From contig NZ_PVZB01000012.1 in assembly GCF_003002025.1 (NCBI RefSeq), positions 62,001-126,000 on the forward strand: DNA of 64,000 nucleotides, in the 5' to 3' direction. The translations under genes and the position numbers were made by a program. Shown here piece after piece: positions 24,759 through 34,085 of this stretch (the stretch's first letter is position 1; each line of letters starts with the position of its first letter). The DNA comes from Paraburkholderia sp. BL25I1N1. GTDB taxonomy: Bacteria > Pseudomonadota > Gammaproteobacteria > Burkholderiales > Burkholderiaceae. The notes beneath the pieces are model-generated. The model was given only the letters and a program-made list of their open reading frames with translations, searched no databases and was not told the origin of the DNA.

Positions 24759-27431
24759 ATGGAAAACACCTACGCTCCCTCCAATGCGACCTTGACCGTT
24801 CGCGACAGGTCGTATCGCTTCATCGATCTGCCGACCCTCATTGGCCCGTCCTTGAAGCGAATGCCCGTTGTCCTGCGCTATCTCCTCGAAAACGTGGTTC
24901 GCAACACCGATGGTGACGAGCGACAGCGCGCTGTAGAAGGGATTCTCGAATGGTGCAAGGACGGTACAAGTGAAACGGAAATCGCCTTCCAGCCAGGGCG
25001 GGTACTGATGCACGATACGACAAGCACGCCGGCTCTCGTCGATATAGCTGGCATGCGCGACGCGCTTGCAGAGGTTGGGGCCGATCCGGAGAGCCTCAAT
25101 CCTGTATTGCCTGTCGATTCGTCCGTGGATCACTCCCTCGCGGTCGAATATTTTGCGCAGCAGGACGCGGTGCCGCTGAACCTTGCTCTCGAGTTGCGGC
25201 GCAACGAGGAACGTTATCGTTTCTTGCGATGGGCGTCGAAAACTCTTCACGGTGTGCGTATACATCCACCGGGCACGGGCATCATGCACACCATCAACCT
25301 TGAACAGCTGGCTACGGTTGTGACGGTTGAGACGCGCGACGGCGAAACATGGGCCGTGCCGGACACGATGATTGGCACGGATAGTCATACGCCCATGGTC
25401 AATGGCATAGGCGTGCTGGGCTGGGGTGTGGGTGGCCTTGAGGCGCAAACGGTCATGTTCGGCATGCCGGTCATGCAGCGTGTCCCAGATGTAATCGGAG
25501 TCAGACTGACCGGCGCGCTTCGCCCGGGCAGTCTCGCGACGGACGTGGCGCTTACGGTCACGCATCGGCTGCGCAACATGGGCGTTTCCGGTGAGTTTGT
25601 CGAGTTCTTCGGTCCTGGAGTCTCGACGCTAAGCGCCGGTGACAGGGCGGTGATTGCCAACATGGCACCGGAATACGGCGCCTCCACGGGATTTTTCCCA
25701 GTCGATGACAATACGCTCGAGTACTTGCGCGCGACGAAGCGTCGCGAGGAAGCCATCGACCTCGTCGAAACTTTCTGCAAACGTATCGGCGTATGGTTTG
25801 ATCCTGAGGCAGAGCCGATGTACACCCGCACGCTAGAGATTGATCTTGCAGCAATCGGTATGCATGTCGCAGGTCCACGTCGCCCGCAGGACCTTCTGGG
25901 ATATGCGGATACGGCGCGAGCGCTGCGCGAGTTCAAGTTTGAGCCGCAAACAGCACTTGACGGGATGCCTGCACATCCAGTGGCGATCGCGGCGATTACC
26001 AGTTGCACAAACACGAGCGATCCAGCGCTGCTCATCGCAGCGGGGTTGGTCGCTCGCAAGGCGCGGCAATTGGGTCTGAGGGTCGCTCCCTGGGTCAAGA
26101 CGTCCCTGGGTCCGGGGTCGCCCGCAGCGGGCACCTATCTTGAGCGTGCCGGCCTGATCGATGACCTGTCGAGCGTTGGATTCGATATCGTGGGCTATGG
26201 CTGTACGACGTGCATCGGCAACTCTGGTTCGCTCACCGCGATGATTCAGGACGGGATGGCGGCCAGGGCCATTCATCCCGTCGCGGTGTTGTCTGGTAAT
26301 CGTAACTTCCCGGGCCGTATTCACCCGGATCTTGATCTTGGCTTCATCATGTCCCCGCCACTAGTGATTGCATTCGCTCTGGCGGGGGACGCGGAAATCG
26401 ATATCAGCGATAGCGTCATCCAGACCGCCCCCGATGGCTCCCACGTCCGCCTGGCGGATCTGTGGCCAACGCGTGAAGAGGTAGCAGAACTCGTACGGGC
26501 GGCAGCGGATCCCAACGATTATCCTGAGGCGTTTGCGTTAGCGACGGCAAATCCGTTATGGGCCGAACTGACCGCGCCTGAGAGTGCTTGTTTCCCATGG
26601 GACCCCACGTCGACGGCGTTGCGTCGGCCGCCATTCGCTTCGTTTAGCGAAGGATGCCAGCTAGGACGCTACAGTGCCTACCCGCTACTTGTCGTCGGTG
26701 ACGACGTCACGACCGATCACATCTCGCCCGCGAGTGCGATTCCGGAAACCAGTTTCATTGCCGATTACCTCGTCGACAGAGGCGACGATCGCAATGACCT
26801 GAACGTTTTTGCGTCACGCCGCGGCAACTGGGAAGTCATGGTTCGCGCGGCCTTCTATAACAGGACGCTGGTCAATCTTCTGCACCCTGGCGCACCGGTC
26901 GGCCATACGCTTCATGTTCCTAGCGCAGAAGTATTGCCTATCTTCGAGGTGGCGCAGCGATATCGCGACGAAAACGAGCCGGTCGTTCTGATAGCCGGTG
27001 AGCGATACGGGATGGGATCGTCCCGTGACTGGGCCGCGAAAGGGCAGAGGCTACTCGGCATCCGCGCGGTTCTCGCTGTCAGCTTCGAGCGGATCCACCG
27101 GTCGAATCTGATCGGGATGGGTATTTTGCCCCTACGGCTTCCACCCAATGTAAGCCCAGGTACGCTGAACATTCAGCCGGGCGACAGGATCGAGATCGAC
27201 GCGCCGGCTGCATCGCTCTCGCCTCGTTGCGCAGTGGAGGTGACGATTGTGCGTATCGGCGGCCGTCGTGAACGGATGACGGCCGGTGCGGCCGTGGAAA
27301 CCGCTCTTGAAACCGAGTTGCTGCGATTGGGAGGAGTCATTCCGCTGATCCTGCAAAGAGCGACGTCATCATTGCCCTCACAGACAAAGCAGAGCAAAAC
27401 ACAAGGCAGGCGACGACGCGATGCACAGTAA
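24759..27431 (+). CDS. acnA: Aconitate hydratase A
   Basis: This 890-residue protein is of normal AcnA length. The cysteines for the [4Fe-4S] cluster are present: Cys416 in ITSCTNTSDP, and Cys482 and Cys485 in GYGCTTCIGNSG. The swivelling domain 4 with ERYGMGSSRDWAAKGQRLLG and AVSFERIHRSNLIGMGILPL is intact. It converts citrate to isocitrate through cis-aconitate in the cytoplasm. I chose ATG 24759; an upstream TTG at 24723 would add 12 residues. A housekeeping aconitase is expected elsewhere, so this is probably an accessory paralogue. The next gene, a broken GntR regulator, overlaps its end by 11 bp. Confidence 0.92.
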   Translation: MENTYAPSNATLTVRDRSYRFIDLPTLIGPSLKRMPVVLRYLLENVVRNTDGDERQRAVEGILEWCKDGTSETEIAFQPGRVLMHDTTSTPALVDIAGMRDALAEVGADPESLNPVLPVDSSVDHSLAVEYFAQQDAVPLNLALELRRNEERYRFLRWASKTLHGVRIHPPGTGIMHTINLEQLATVVTVETRDGETWAVPDTMIGTDSHTPMVNGIGVLGWGVGGLEAQTVMFGMPVMQRVPDVIGVRLTGALRPGSLATDVALTVTHRLRNMGVSGEFVEFFGPGVSTLSAGDRAVIANMAPEYGASTGFFPVDDNTLEYLRATKRREEAIDLVETFCKRIGVWFDPEAEPMYTRTLEIDLAAIGMHVAGPRRPQDLLGYADTARALREFKFEPQTALDGMPAHPVAIAAITSCTNTSDPALLIAAGLVARKARQLGLRVAPWVKTSLGPGSPAAGTYLERAGLIDDLSSVGFDIVGYGCTTCIGNSGSLTAMIQDGMAARAIHPVAVLSGNRNFPGRIHPDLDLGFIMSPPLVIAFALAGDAEIDISDSVIQTAPDGSHVRLADLWPTREEVAELVRAAADPNDYPEAFALATANPLWAELTAPESACFPWDPTSTALRRPPFASFSEGCQLGRYSAYPLLVVGDDVTTDHISPASAIPETSFIADYLVDRGDDRNDLNVFASRRGNWEVMVRAAFYNRTLVNLLHPGAPVGHTLHVPSAEVLPIFEVAQRYRDENEPVVLIAGERYGMGSSRDWAAKGQRLLGIRAVLAVSFERIHRSNLIGMGILPLRLPPNVSPGTLNIQPGDRIEIDAPAASLSPRCAVEVTIVRIGGRRERMTAGAAVETALETELLRLGGVIPLILQRATSSLPSQTKQSKTQGRRRRDAQ

Positions 27432-28313
27432 CCGGTCAATTGCGACCCAGATCCTGGAACTCTTCCATAGCGAACGCCTCCATGTCGGTGGCCGCCTGCC
27501 GGCCCAGATGCTGGGGGACCGCCTGCGCGTATCACACTCGCCGGTTAATGACGCCCTCGCGCTGCCACGCGAAAAGGGCGTCTTGACGCGAGAGCGCAAT
27601 CGCGGGTTTTTCGTTGCGAGATCCGTGACCGAATCGCTTTCCGTTGTTGTGAGCGAACTCAGTCTGCCTGTGTCGGACGCGATAGCCGGAGTGTACTTCT
27701 GCATTGCCGACGATGCGCGGAAAGGTCTGCTAGCCGATGAGTTTCCGGAACAATTATGTGGGACACGATATGGCCTTACGGGTGTGCAGGCTACCGCTGT
27801 TCCCGGACGTATCGTGCATGAGGGCTGGGCCGGATGTCGTCCCGGTTACGGGTGGCGGTTTCCCCGCGTGCTTACGACACCCGACAGCTTACGCAAATCG
27901 TACCGTCTGCGTCTCGCACCTGAAACGGCCGCGTTACCGGAGCCCGGCAATCGTCTCGATCCAAGGGCGCTGCCACGGTGCCGGGTTGCATTGATGGCGG
28001 CATCGAGACCGATACGACGAACCGGTTGCACCATCGCGGCGACCGATTTCACGAGTCGATCGTGGAAGCGTCAGGCAACCCGTTTCTTATCGACACAATC
28101 AAGTCCCTGAACCGTGTGCACAGGCTGCTTTCTTACTGTTCGGCACAGGGCCGCGACAGGTACGCCGGGAATTGCAGGCAGCATCTGGGCATTCCTGAAC
28201 TCCTGCAGCGCGAACGAAACGAGGAAGCGTCCGATACATTACGAGAGCGTCTTGTCCATCCGCTGAACGGGTTATCCAGTATGACGAGAATTTACCTCCT
28301 AACTTTTTTGTAG
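27421..28313 (+). pseudogene. GntR/FCD-family regulator, frameshifted
   Basis: The N-terminal winged helix (IATQILELFHSERLHVGGRL), a second helix-rich segment and the start of the FCD domain (SYRLRLAPETAALPEPGNRL, DPRALPRCR) are in one frame. Near 27970-27990 the homologous sequence moves to another frame (IDGGIETDTTNRLHHRGDRF, FHESIVEASGNPFLIDTIK, RQHLGIPELLQRERNEEA). Together the two parts make one complete FCD regulator, so the gene is disrupted by a small indel. FCD regulators bind organic acids, and it would suit control of the aconitase gene it overlaps. Confidence 0.8.
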
Positions 28314-28320
28314 GCCCCCT

Positions 28321-29055
28321 ATGTCGATTGAAGCGTCCATCGTCACCGCATTCGCGCCCACAGGCAAACTACGGGCGTCCATTAACCTGGGCAATCCTAT
28401 CCTCGCAAACAGGAATCCCGAAACGGGCGAGCCGTTCGGCATCTCGGTTGATCTTGCCCGGGAACTTGCAAAGCGACTGCAGGTAGATGTTGAACTGGTT
28501 CAGTTTGAAACGGCAAGAAAGTCGGTCGAGGCTGTAACTGACGAACTGGCGGATGTCGGTTTTTTCGCCGTCGACCCGGCCCGCGGCGCAGGCGTCGCGT
28601 TCAGCGCGCCGTACGTGCTCATTGAAGGCTTCTATCTGGTCCGCGACGAATCGCCCGTACGTTCAAATGACGAGATCGACGTCGTTGGCAATCGCGTCGC
28701 GGTCGGGCAGGGCACGGCGTACGATCTGTTTCTGACGAGGGAGATCAAGGCAGCAACGCTTGTGCGGACTGCATCGTCGCAGGTCGTTGTCCAGTCTTTC
28801 CTTGATCAGGGACTGGAAGTCGCGGCTGGCGTAAGGCAGGTGCTGGCGGCCGACGCGCAGAAGATCCCGGGGTTGCGGTTGCTGGACGAACGTTTCATGG
28901 TTATCCAGCAAGCGATGGGCTTGCCGAAAAGTCGCGGGGAGCAGGCCGCGTCGTTCCTGTCTTCATTCGTGGAGGAGATGAAAGCGAGCGGCTTCGTTGC
29001 AGATTCCATGTGTCGCCACGGCGTTGCCGGTGCTTCGGTTGCGCCGGCAGCCTGA
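28321..29055 (+). CDS. Amino-acid-type solute-binding protein (SBP_bac_3) without signal peptide
   Basis: This 244-residue protein has the family 3 binding-protein fold: PFGISVDLARELAKRLQVDV, VGFFAVDPARGAGVAFSAPY, NRVAVGQGTAYDLFL, and a final helix with SFVEEMKASGFVADS. The N-terminus (MSIEASIVTAFAPTGKLRAS) has no hydrophobic leader, so the product should stay in the cytoplasm, unlike ordinary ABC-transporter binding proteins. No permease or ATPase genes are nearby. It follows the broken regulator by 7 bp and is followed by a small monooxygenase. It could be a cytoplasmic ligand sensor or a cyclohexadienyl-dehydratase-like enzyme of the same fold. Confidence 0.8.
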   Translation: MSIEASIVTAFAPTGKLRASINLGNPILANRNPETGEPFGISVDLARELAKRLQVDVELVQFETARKSVEAVTDELADVGFFAVDPARGAGVAFSAPYVLIEGFYLVRDESPVRSNDEIDVVGNRVAVGQGTAYDLFLTREIKAATLVRTASSQVVVQSFLDQGLEVAAGVRQVLAADAQKIPGLRLLDERFMVIQQAMGLPKSRGEQAASFLSSFVEEMKASGFVADSMCRHGVAGASVAPAA

Positions 29056-29091
29056 GGCCGCAGGTACCATCAAACAGGATAGGAGCACGTC

Positions 29092-29400
29092 GTGGTCTTT
29101 GAGATTGCACAGATCGAAATTGTCGCAGGCAAGGCGGAAGAATTCGAAGCAGGCGTGTCGCAGGCGATACCGCTTTTCATGCGCGCCCGTGGCTGCAATG
29201 GCGTCAAGCTACACCGGACAATCGAACACTCCGGTCGGTATCTGCTCGTTGTCGAATGGACGACGGTCGAGGACCATATGGTGCATTTCCGGGCGTCAAG
29301 CGACTTCCAGGAATGGCGGCGCCTCGTGGGCCCCTTTTTCCAGACCGCTCCGGTCGTCGTGCATACTGAACTCGCTGTTCACTCGGGGCAGTTCATCTGA
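29092..29400 (+). CDS. ABM-family monooxygenase-like protein
   Basis: This 102-residue protein matches the antibiotic biosynthesis monooxygenase fold (dimeric ferredoxin-like barrel): FEIAQIEIVAGKAEEFEAGV, GCNGVKLHRTIEHSGRYLLV, VEWTTVEDHMVHFRAS. It starts with GTG at 29092, after ggatagga. It lies 36 bp after the binding-protein gene on the same strand, so the two are probably cotranscribed. Members include quinone-forming monooxygenases and heme-degrading enzymes. The substrate is not identifiable. Confidence 0.8.
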   Translation: MVFEIAQIEIVAGKAEEFEAGVSQAIPLFMRARGCNGVKLHRTIEHSGRYLLVVEWTTVEDHMVHFRASSDFQEWRRLVGPFFQTAPVVVHTELAVHSGQFI

Positions 29401-29536
29401 TTTTTGCACTGCGGGCCTGCGGTTAGCCTTCGTCAGTGACACATGCGGCGTCCACTCGGGCGCCTGGCGCCTGAACGGACTGCAGGAAACTAACGCCATC
29501 GCGCCATCGACGACAAAGGGCCGCGCCAGTTTGTCA

Positions 29537-30289
29537 TCACGTCACCAGGTATGGAATATCAGTTTGCGGGTTGCCGTCAGCAATGGCAACCCGCAAGCAA
29601 TTCGAATCCACGCCTGTATCCATGAAAGCAGCAGAAGGAGTTGCGTCGGATGCACGACAGTGACAACCATTCGTCGAGAGCGAAGGACTGACGACGGCCG
29701 CACTCTGAGCGTCCAATCCCAAGGGCTTGTTGATGTATGTCGTTACGAGGGGGCGCAGGTCATAGACGCCGGATAGCAGCACCGCCGCATGGAAGGGCGC
29801 GGTACTGAGCCCCCATTTCTGCCAGTCGTTCGCGATCAGCATTGCTGCCAGATGAGCACCAGCGGAGCTTCCTGCGATAGCAATCCGGGCATTGGGCCTT
29901 GAAGCGGCGAGCTTCTTTAGTGCTTTTGCACTTTGCGCGACGATGGTGGCAATGGACGCATGCGGTGCCAGCGTGTAGTTCACGGCGGCGTAAGCCATAC
30001 CGCTGGACAGCAGCGAATCAGCGGGAAAGCAGGAGTCTTCCGCGGATAGGTCCTGCCAGTACCCACCGTGAAAAAATACAAGCAGCGAATCGGCGCCCCG
30101 CCCTTGCGGCTCAAACAGAATTACGTATTCATCGGATGTCTCGCCATAGCTCAGACGCAGCGACTCCGCGCGGGCCAGCGTACTGCGGCTGCTCCCTCCG
30201 TAGTCCGCGACCACCTCGCGATAGTTGGCGGCGATTGTACTTGGCGAATACGCTTTGTCCAGATCTTCAGGTGTTAGGGTCTTCCACAT
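29537..30289 (-). CDS. Arylformamidase-like alpha/beta hydrolase, C-terminus probably damaged
   Basis: It starts at ATG 30289 after aggagcgatca. Residues HGGYW (74-78) form the oxyanion-hole motif, and GSSAG (140-144) holds the nucleophile Ser142. Both are as in the kynurenine formamidase branch of the HSL hydrolases, which cleave N-formylkynurenine in tryptophan breakdown. Up to about residue 205 (GVYDLRPLVTTYINKPLGLD) the family is clear. After SPSLSTNG the sequence no longer fits and the catalytic Asp and His are not recognisable, so the 3' part may be frameshifted. It is divergent from a broken Lrp/AsnC regulator, an arrangement reminiscent of kynurenine-pathway control. Confidence 0.7.
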   Translation of the reverse strand: MWKTLTPEDLDKAYSPSTIAANYREVVADYGGSSRSTLARAESLRLSYGETSDEYVILFEPQGRGADSLLVFFHGGYWQDLSAEDSCFPADSLLSSGMAYAAVNYTLAPHASIATIVAQSAKALKKLAASRPNARIAIAGSSAGAHLAAMLIANDWQKWGLSTAPFHAAVLLSGVYDLRPLVTTYINKPLGLDAQSAAVVSPSLSTNGCHCRASDATPSAAFMDTGVDSNCLRVAIADGNPQTDIPYLVT

Positions 30290-30468
30290 TGATCGCTCCT
30301 CCAGCTTGCGATCATTGTAGGTAGGCAAAAGAGATTTGTTTTTTTGATTTTTGCTGTGAGGCTATCAAATATCGGCAAGACATTTCGATTATTGTCGCGT
30401 AAAAGGTAAGGCATGCCGGTCTGCGAGACTAGAGGCCTTAAGTCAACCTTTCCCACATGAGGAGATCC

Positions 30469-30939
30469 ATGGACCAACTGCTTTCGCCCGTCGATCGGGA
30501 CATCCTTGCCTGCCTGCAGGCGGATCCGCGGATATCGATGGCCGCGCTTGCCGAAAAGACGAACAGTTCAGTGTCGCCCTGCTGGCGCCGAGTGAAGCGC
30601 ATGGAGGAGGTGGGTGTCATTGATGGCTACAGCTTGCTGCTGAATCGCTAAGCCCTTGGGCTGGGTATAGACGCGTTTGTGTTCGTCAAGATTACGTCTC
30701 ACCATGAGCGCGACGCAGTGGAGTTCGAGCGTGCCCTGGACGCAATCGACGAGGTCTTGTCCTGCTACATCCTATCGGGTGAGGAGGATTACCTGCTCCG
30801 CGTAGTAGCGACAGATCTCGACGCGTTTGCCAATTTCAGCCGCAAGGTCCTTGCCGCGCTACCGCACGTGAGGGAGATCCGGAGTGCATTTGTCATGCAT
30901 ACAATCAAGGAGTCGCATCGACTGCCTTTGCTGGCGTGA
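30469..30939 (+). pseudogene. Lrp/AsnC-family regulator interrupted by TAA
   Basis: ATG 30469 follows gaggag. The helix-turn-helix part is intact (LSPVDRDILACLQADPRISM, NSSVSPCWRRVKRMEEVGVI). After GYSLLLNR an in-frame TAA at 30649-30651 interrupts the gene. The same frame then continues with ALGLGIDAFVFVKI and the ligand-binding RAM domain (FERALDAIDEVLSCYILSGE, EDYLLRVVATDLDAFANF). One base change would restore a full regulator. It is divergent from the formamidase-like gene and was probably its regulator. Confidence 0.85.
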
Positions 30940-31529
30940 ACGTCGCGTGCCCGAGAGTGTCGTGGCGCCTTACTTAAGCAAGTGCGCTTTGTTTGTTTTG
31001 AGCTCCCACGCGTCGGCGTCAGTAAGAGGCTCGACCGGGTCTCGTTGCCGGCGGAAATGTCTTGGCTAGACGTGCGTTTTCGGTGGTGAGATGTTTCCGG
31101 TCGGCGACCAGATAGCAAGTGGACACAGTCGCGCCAACGGCGCAAACGACTATGCATGTCGTACATCTCACGCAGTCCTTTGAGTCGATATCCAACATGC
31201 CGGTCCGATCGGAAGCTGTCATCAATGAGGCACACGAAGTACGGTGTCGGAAGGGATGAGCCGTTAGCGATTGCGCAAGGCGTAGTTGCACACGTAGCGA
31301 AAAATAGATGACTTCCAAATTGAAGTGTGTAAGCTTATCGCGGGCGTCAGTAAAGGTGGACTGGTCTGCGATTTCGTTGGACGCTGGCTTCACCGTATCT
31401 ATGAGCCTTGTGCTTGAGGCGTCCTGCGGGATGTGGCATACGCAGTCCCAATGACATTGTGGATACATGCGGCAACGTGCATCGGTAAACGCGCGCGGTG
31501 CATGACCACGTGTAAGGTATGGAGAACAC
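30940..31529. other. Non-coding stretch
   Basis: About 590 bp without a convincing gene. A minus-strand frame contains a cysteine pattern like a 4Fe-4S ferredoxin by chance; I judged it not real. A ribosome site (tggagaac) for the next small gene lies at the right end. Confidence 0.4.
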
Positions 31530-31826
31530 ATGAGTATTCAGAATCCGATCGGCTCGATCTCTTCTTTTGCCGACCGCACCGCAACGGAAACGGGGAAAAA
31601 AACTGCTGGATCTTCGTTTCAAGCGCTGCTAAATGAATTGACCGACTACACTAAAGGTACGCTTAACCAGCGTTTGGAAAAGCAGATTCTTGCGAAGCTT
31701 GGCATCTCAGAAGACGATCTTAAGACCGCGAGCCCAGAGGTGAGGGAGAAGATCATGGAGATCGTGCGGAATTTGATGAAACAGGAAGCAAGTGCGCAGG
31801 TGCAACAAGCAAAGGCTAAAAGTTAG
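31530..31826 (+). CDS. Small hypothetical protein, 98 aa
   Basis: Not recognised. It starts with ATG after a good ribosome site (ggaga). The N-terminus is Ser/Thr-rich and flexible (MSIQNPIGSISSFADRTATE). The middle is helical, with RLEKQILAKLGISEDDLKTA and PEVREKIMEIVRNLMKQEAS, and it ends in a Gln/Lys/Ala tail. There is no leader or membrane segment. Similar short helical proteins with a SEDDL motif are scattered in Burkholderia without known function. It stands alone before the FlgO/TPR-type gene. Confidence 0.6.
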   Translation: MSIQNPIGSISSFADRTATETGKKTAGSSFQALLNELTDYTKGTLNQRLEKQILAKLGISEDDLKTASPEVREKIMEIVRNLMKQEASAQVQQAKAKS

Positions 31827-32011
31827 AAAATTGACTTGAGTGCCTAATGTCCCTTGTGGAGATTTTGACTGACAGGCATGGGTTGTTCGCCGATGCCGGA
31901 AAATGTTAGGCGGAGTGCACAACCAAGCGTACTTTGGGAATGCAGTAGAGCTCACTACTTCTCATCTATGGTTTGTTGACGAGGGGGAAACATCGTCGGG
32001 AGGTTCGCAGG

Positions 32012-33784
32012 GTGACGCAGTCGGTGGTCGAAAGTACTACTGAAATCGGCCAAGAATTGGATCGGATAACAACAAGCCGATTGTTCGTCAATTCGGCGAG
32101 ACTCATCCGTTTTCTTCGCTTCACTGTTGACGCGGTGCTCAGTGGACGTGCACACCTGCTCAAAGAACACGTTATCGGTACGCAGGTGTACGACCGCCCG
32201 CATGCTTACGACCCCCGTGTTGACTCAGTCGTCAGAGTTGAGGCGCGTAGGCTGAGATCGAAGCTTCAGAAATATTACGAAACAGCAGAGAGATCCTCGG
32301 CGCTGAAGATTGTCTATCCGATTGGCTCATATGCACCCGTTTTCGTCGTCGATGAAAAAGCGGGTGGGAAATTCGAACGGCTGACTTCCTCGGAGCCGAC
32401 CGGTCCAGCGGACCTGTATCGTGAGGGAGAAGGAACGTCTCTCGCAATCCTCCCATTCAAGTGTCTAACCGGAACGGAAGCGGATGTTATGTTTTCAGCC
32501 GCGCTGACCGATGAGCTCATCTATAGTCTAAGCATGTCGCCCGGTTTTCGCGTTGCTGCTCGCAGCGCGATCTGTGAAAAACCGGAGGAGAGATCCGTTG
32601 CAACCAGATTTTCAGGTGAACTTGGTGTGCACCTCTTCATGCAAGGAACGGTTAGACGGGACGGTGGAAGATACCGCGTTATAGTTGAGATGTACGATTC
32701 GACCGGCTTTGTCGTATGGTCTGACAGGTTCGATGTGGCGACCCATACCGATCCATGTTCCATGGAGCGCATCGCGTCGGCCATTGCGGCGCGCTGTCGT
32801 TTCGATTATTCGCCGGTGCGATCGATGTCAGTGTCACCGAGCCTGGCGGCAATCCGTGCGTTCGGTGTCGCCGCTCGCGCGAGGCGGGCGATCGACGAAC
32901 AGGGGCCCTCTGCCGTAGCAGACGCGCTTCGTCTACTTACTGCTACTGTAGCGAAGCACCCGGATGACACCAGGTTGCTGTCTGCGACTGCGGACAGTCA
33001 TGTCGAGCTTTTCTTGCGCGGAATGATTACTCACGAGGCAGCGTATGAAGCTGCCAAGCCGGCAGTGAATCGTGTCCTTCTACTCGACGAGATATCGTCT
33101 GAAGGGAATTGTGCGGCCGCAGGAGTTCAGGGTTGGCTGCGCTGGAATTGGCCGAAGGCTGCGGCGCATATTCGGGTGGCACTAGAGCCTGGGGACCTTG
33201 TTCGAGCAGACTACCTCTACGGAACATTACTTTCGTACGTTGGTCGTTTCGACGAAGCTCTTTCGCGATTGCATCATGCAACGGGTCTCGACTCGTTTGC
33301 CCAACCAATTAAGATATCGGTTGCACGCACGCTCTTTTTCGCACGGCGGTATGACTCTCTTATGGAGACATTCTCCGAAAAAGATGACTACACAAACAAC
33401 ATTGACGTCGTCAGATATCTCGGCTTGGCGTACATCGTAACAGGCGCTCGCGAAAAGGCGACGCGCCTGATCGAGCGGACGGCGCAATCGGCTTTGCTGT
33501 CTACGCCGCGTCGTGTCATTGCTGCCGAACTGGAGGCATGGTCGGGCCGCCCTTACGTAGCCGCTCGGCTGCTGGAGGACAAAACCATCACGCCTGGCGA
33601 AAGTGCACTGCTAGCTGTGGCGCTTGGGGATCACGCAGCTGCGATAGCTTCTTTAGATACCGCGCGAAGAAGGCGCGATCCGCTGGTTCTCTCGTTGCAA
33701 TTTGACTCACGTTTTGACGCGCTGCGCGGGTACGAGAGATTTGGAGCGCTTGTGAAACAGAGCCGTGTTGTACTTCATGAATGA
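32012..33784 (+). CDS. FlgO/TolB-like domain protein with TPR-like C-terminus (CadC-like signalling architecture)
   Basis: I chose GTG 32012, since gggagg lies 8 bases upstream; TTG at 31973 would be longer. Residues about 5-95 (RLIRFLRFTVDAVLSG, AYDPRVDSVVRVEARRLRSK, IVYPIGSYAPVF) form the N-terminal DNA-binding-like module that precedes FlgO domains in many cyclase and CadC-like proteins. The next part, SLAILPFKCLTGTEADVMFS and ALTDELIYSLS, is the FlgO/TolB-like domain. The rest is helical repeats (YLYGTLLSYVGRFDEALSRL). No transmembrane segment is visible, unlike classical CadC. A cytoplasmic regulator is likely; the target is unknown. Confidence 0.7.
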   Translation: MTQSVVESTTEIGQELDRITTSRLFVNSARLIRFLRFTVDAVLSGRAHLLKEHVIGTQVYDRPHAYDPRVDSVVRVEARRLRSKLQKYYETAERSSALKIVYPIGSYAPVFVVDEKAGGKFERLTSSEPTGPADLYREGEGTSLAILPFKCLTGTEADVMFSAALTDELIYSLSMSPGFRVAARSAICEKPEERSVATRFSGELGVHLFMQGTVRRDGGRYRVIVEMYDSTGFVVWSDRFDVATHTDPCSMERIASAIAARCRFDYSPVRSMSVSPSLAAIRAFGVAARARRAIDEQGPSAVADALRLLTATVAKHPDDTRLLSATADSHVELFLRGMITHEAAYEAAKPAVNRVLLLDEISSEGNCAAAGVQGWLRWNWPKAAAHIRVALEPGDLVRADYLYGTLLSYVGRFDEALSRLHHATGLDSFAQPIKISVARTLFFARRYDSLMETFSEKDDYTNNIDVVRYLGLAYIVTGAREKATRLIERTAQSALLSTPRRVIAAELEAWSGRPYVAARLLEDKTITPGESALLAVALGDHAAAIASLDTARRRRDPLVLSLQFDSRFDALRGYERFGALVKQSRVVLHE

Positions 33785-34085
33785 GCTGCATCCTGGTTCG
33801 CTGTTTGTTTCAGCGACGCCTCACTTTGCGTGTCCTCCGAAACCGGCCACATTCCGGCGGAGGCTCATACTAGTCGCCACATCGATTTGCTTCGCAGCTT
33901 GAGAGCTGAAACATTCTTTACCAGCGAATCTGGATCGGATGCCCGGCAACGGAGTACAGCTGTACTTTACACCGCTAAACCAGATAGCCGAACAATCCGA
34001 CGGCCCGCGCAGGACCGCGGGCTGGACTAAGGGAGGGCGAAAGAAAACATCATCGGCTATCCTGCCCGCGCGAAGGCGATCGGTG
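33785..34085. other. Intergenic region between convergent genes
   Basis: About 300 bp without a gene or a clear terminator hairpin. Confidence 0.35.

Noticed and set aside
24402..25565. 387-codon minus-strand open frame across the lactonase start and the aconitase gene
   Set aside because: It is antisense to well-supported genes, rich in Arg and His, and without a domain. It is a shadow of GC-rich coding DNA.
31143..31230. Minus-strand frame with CVRCTTCIVVC, a ferredoxin-like cysteine spacing
   Set aside because: There is no ribosome site, no second cluster motif and no proline after the last Cys. The surrounding frame is not protein-like, so it is judged a chance pattern.
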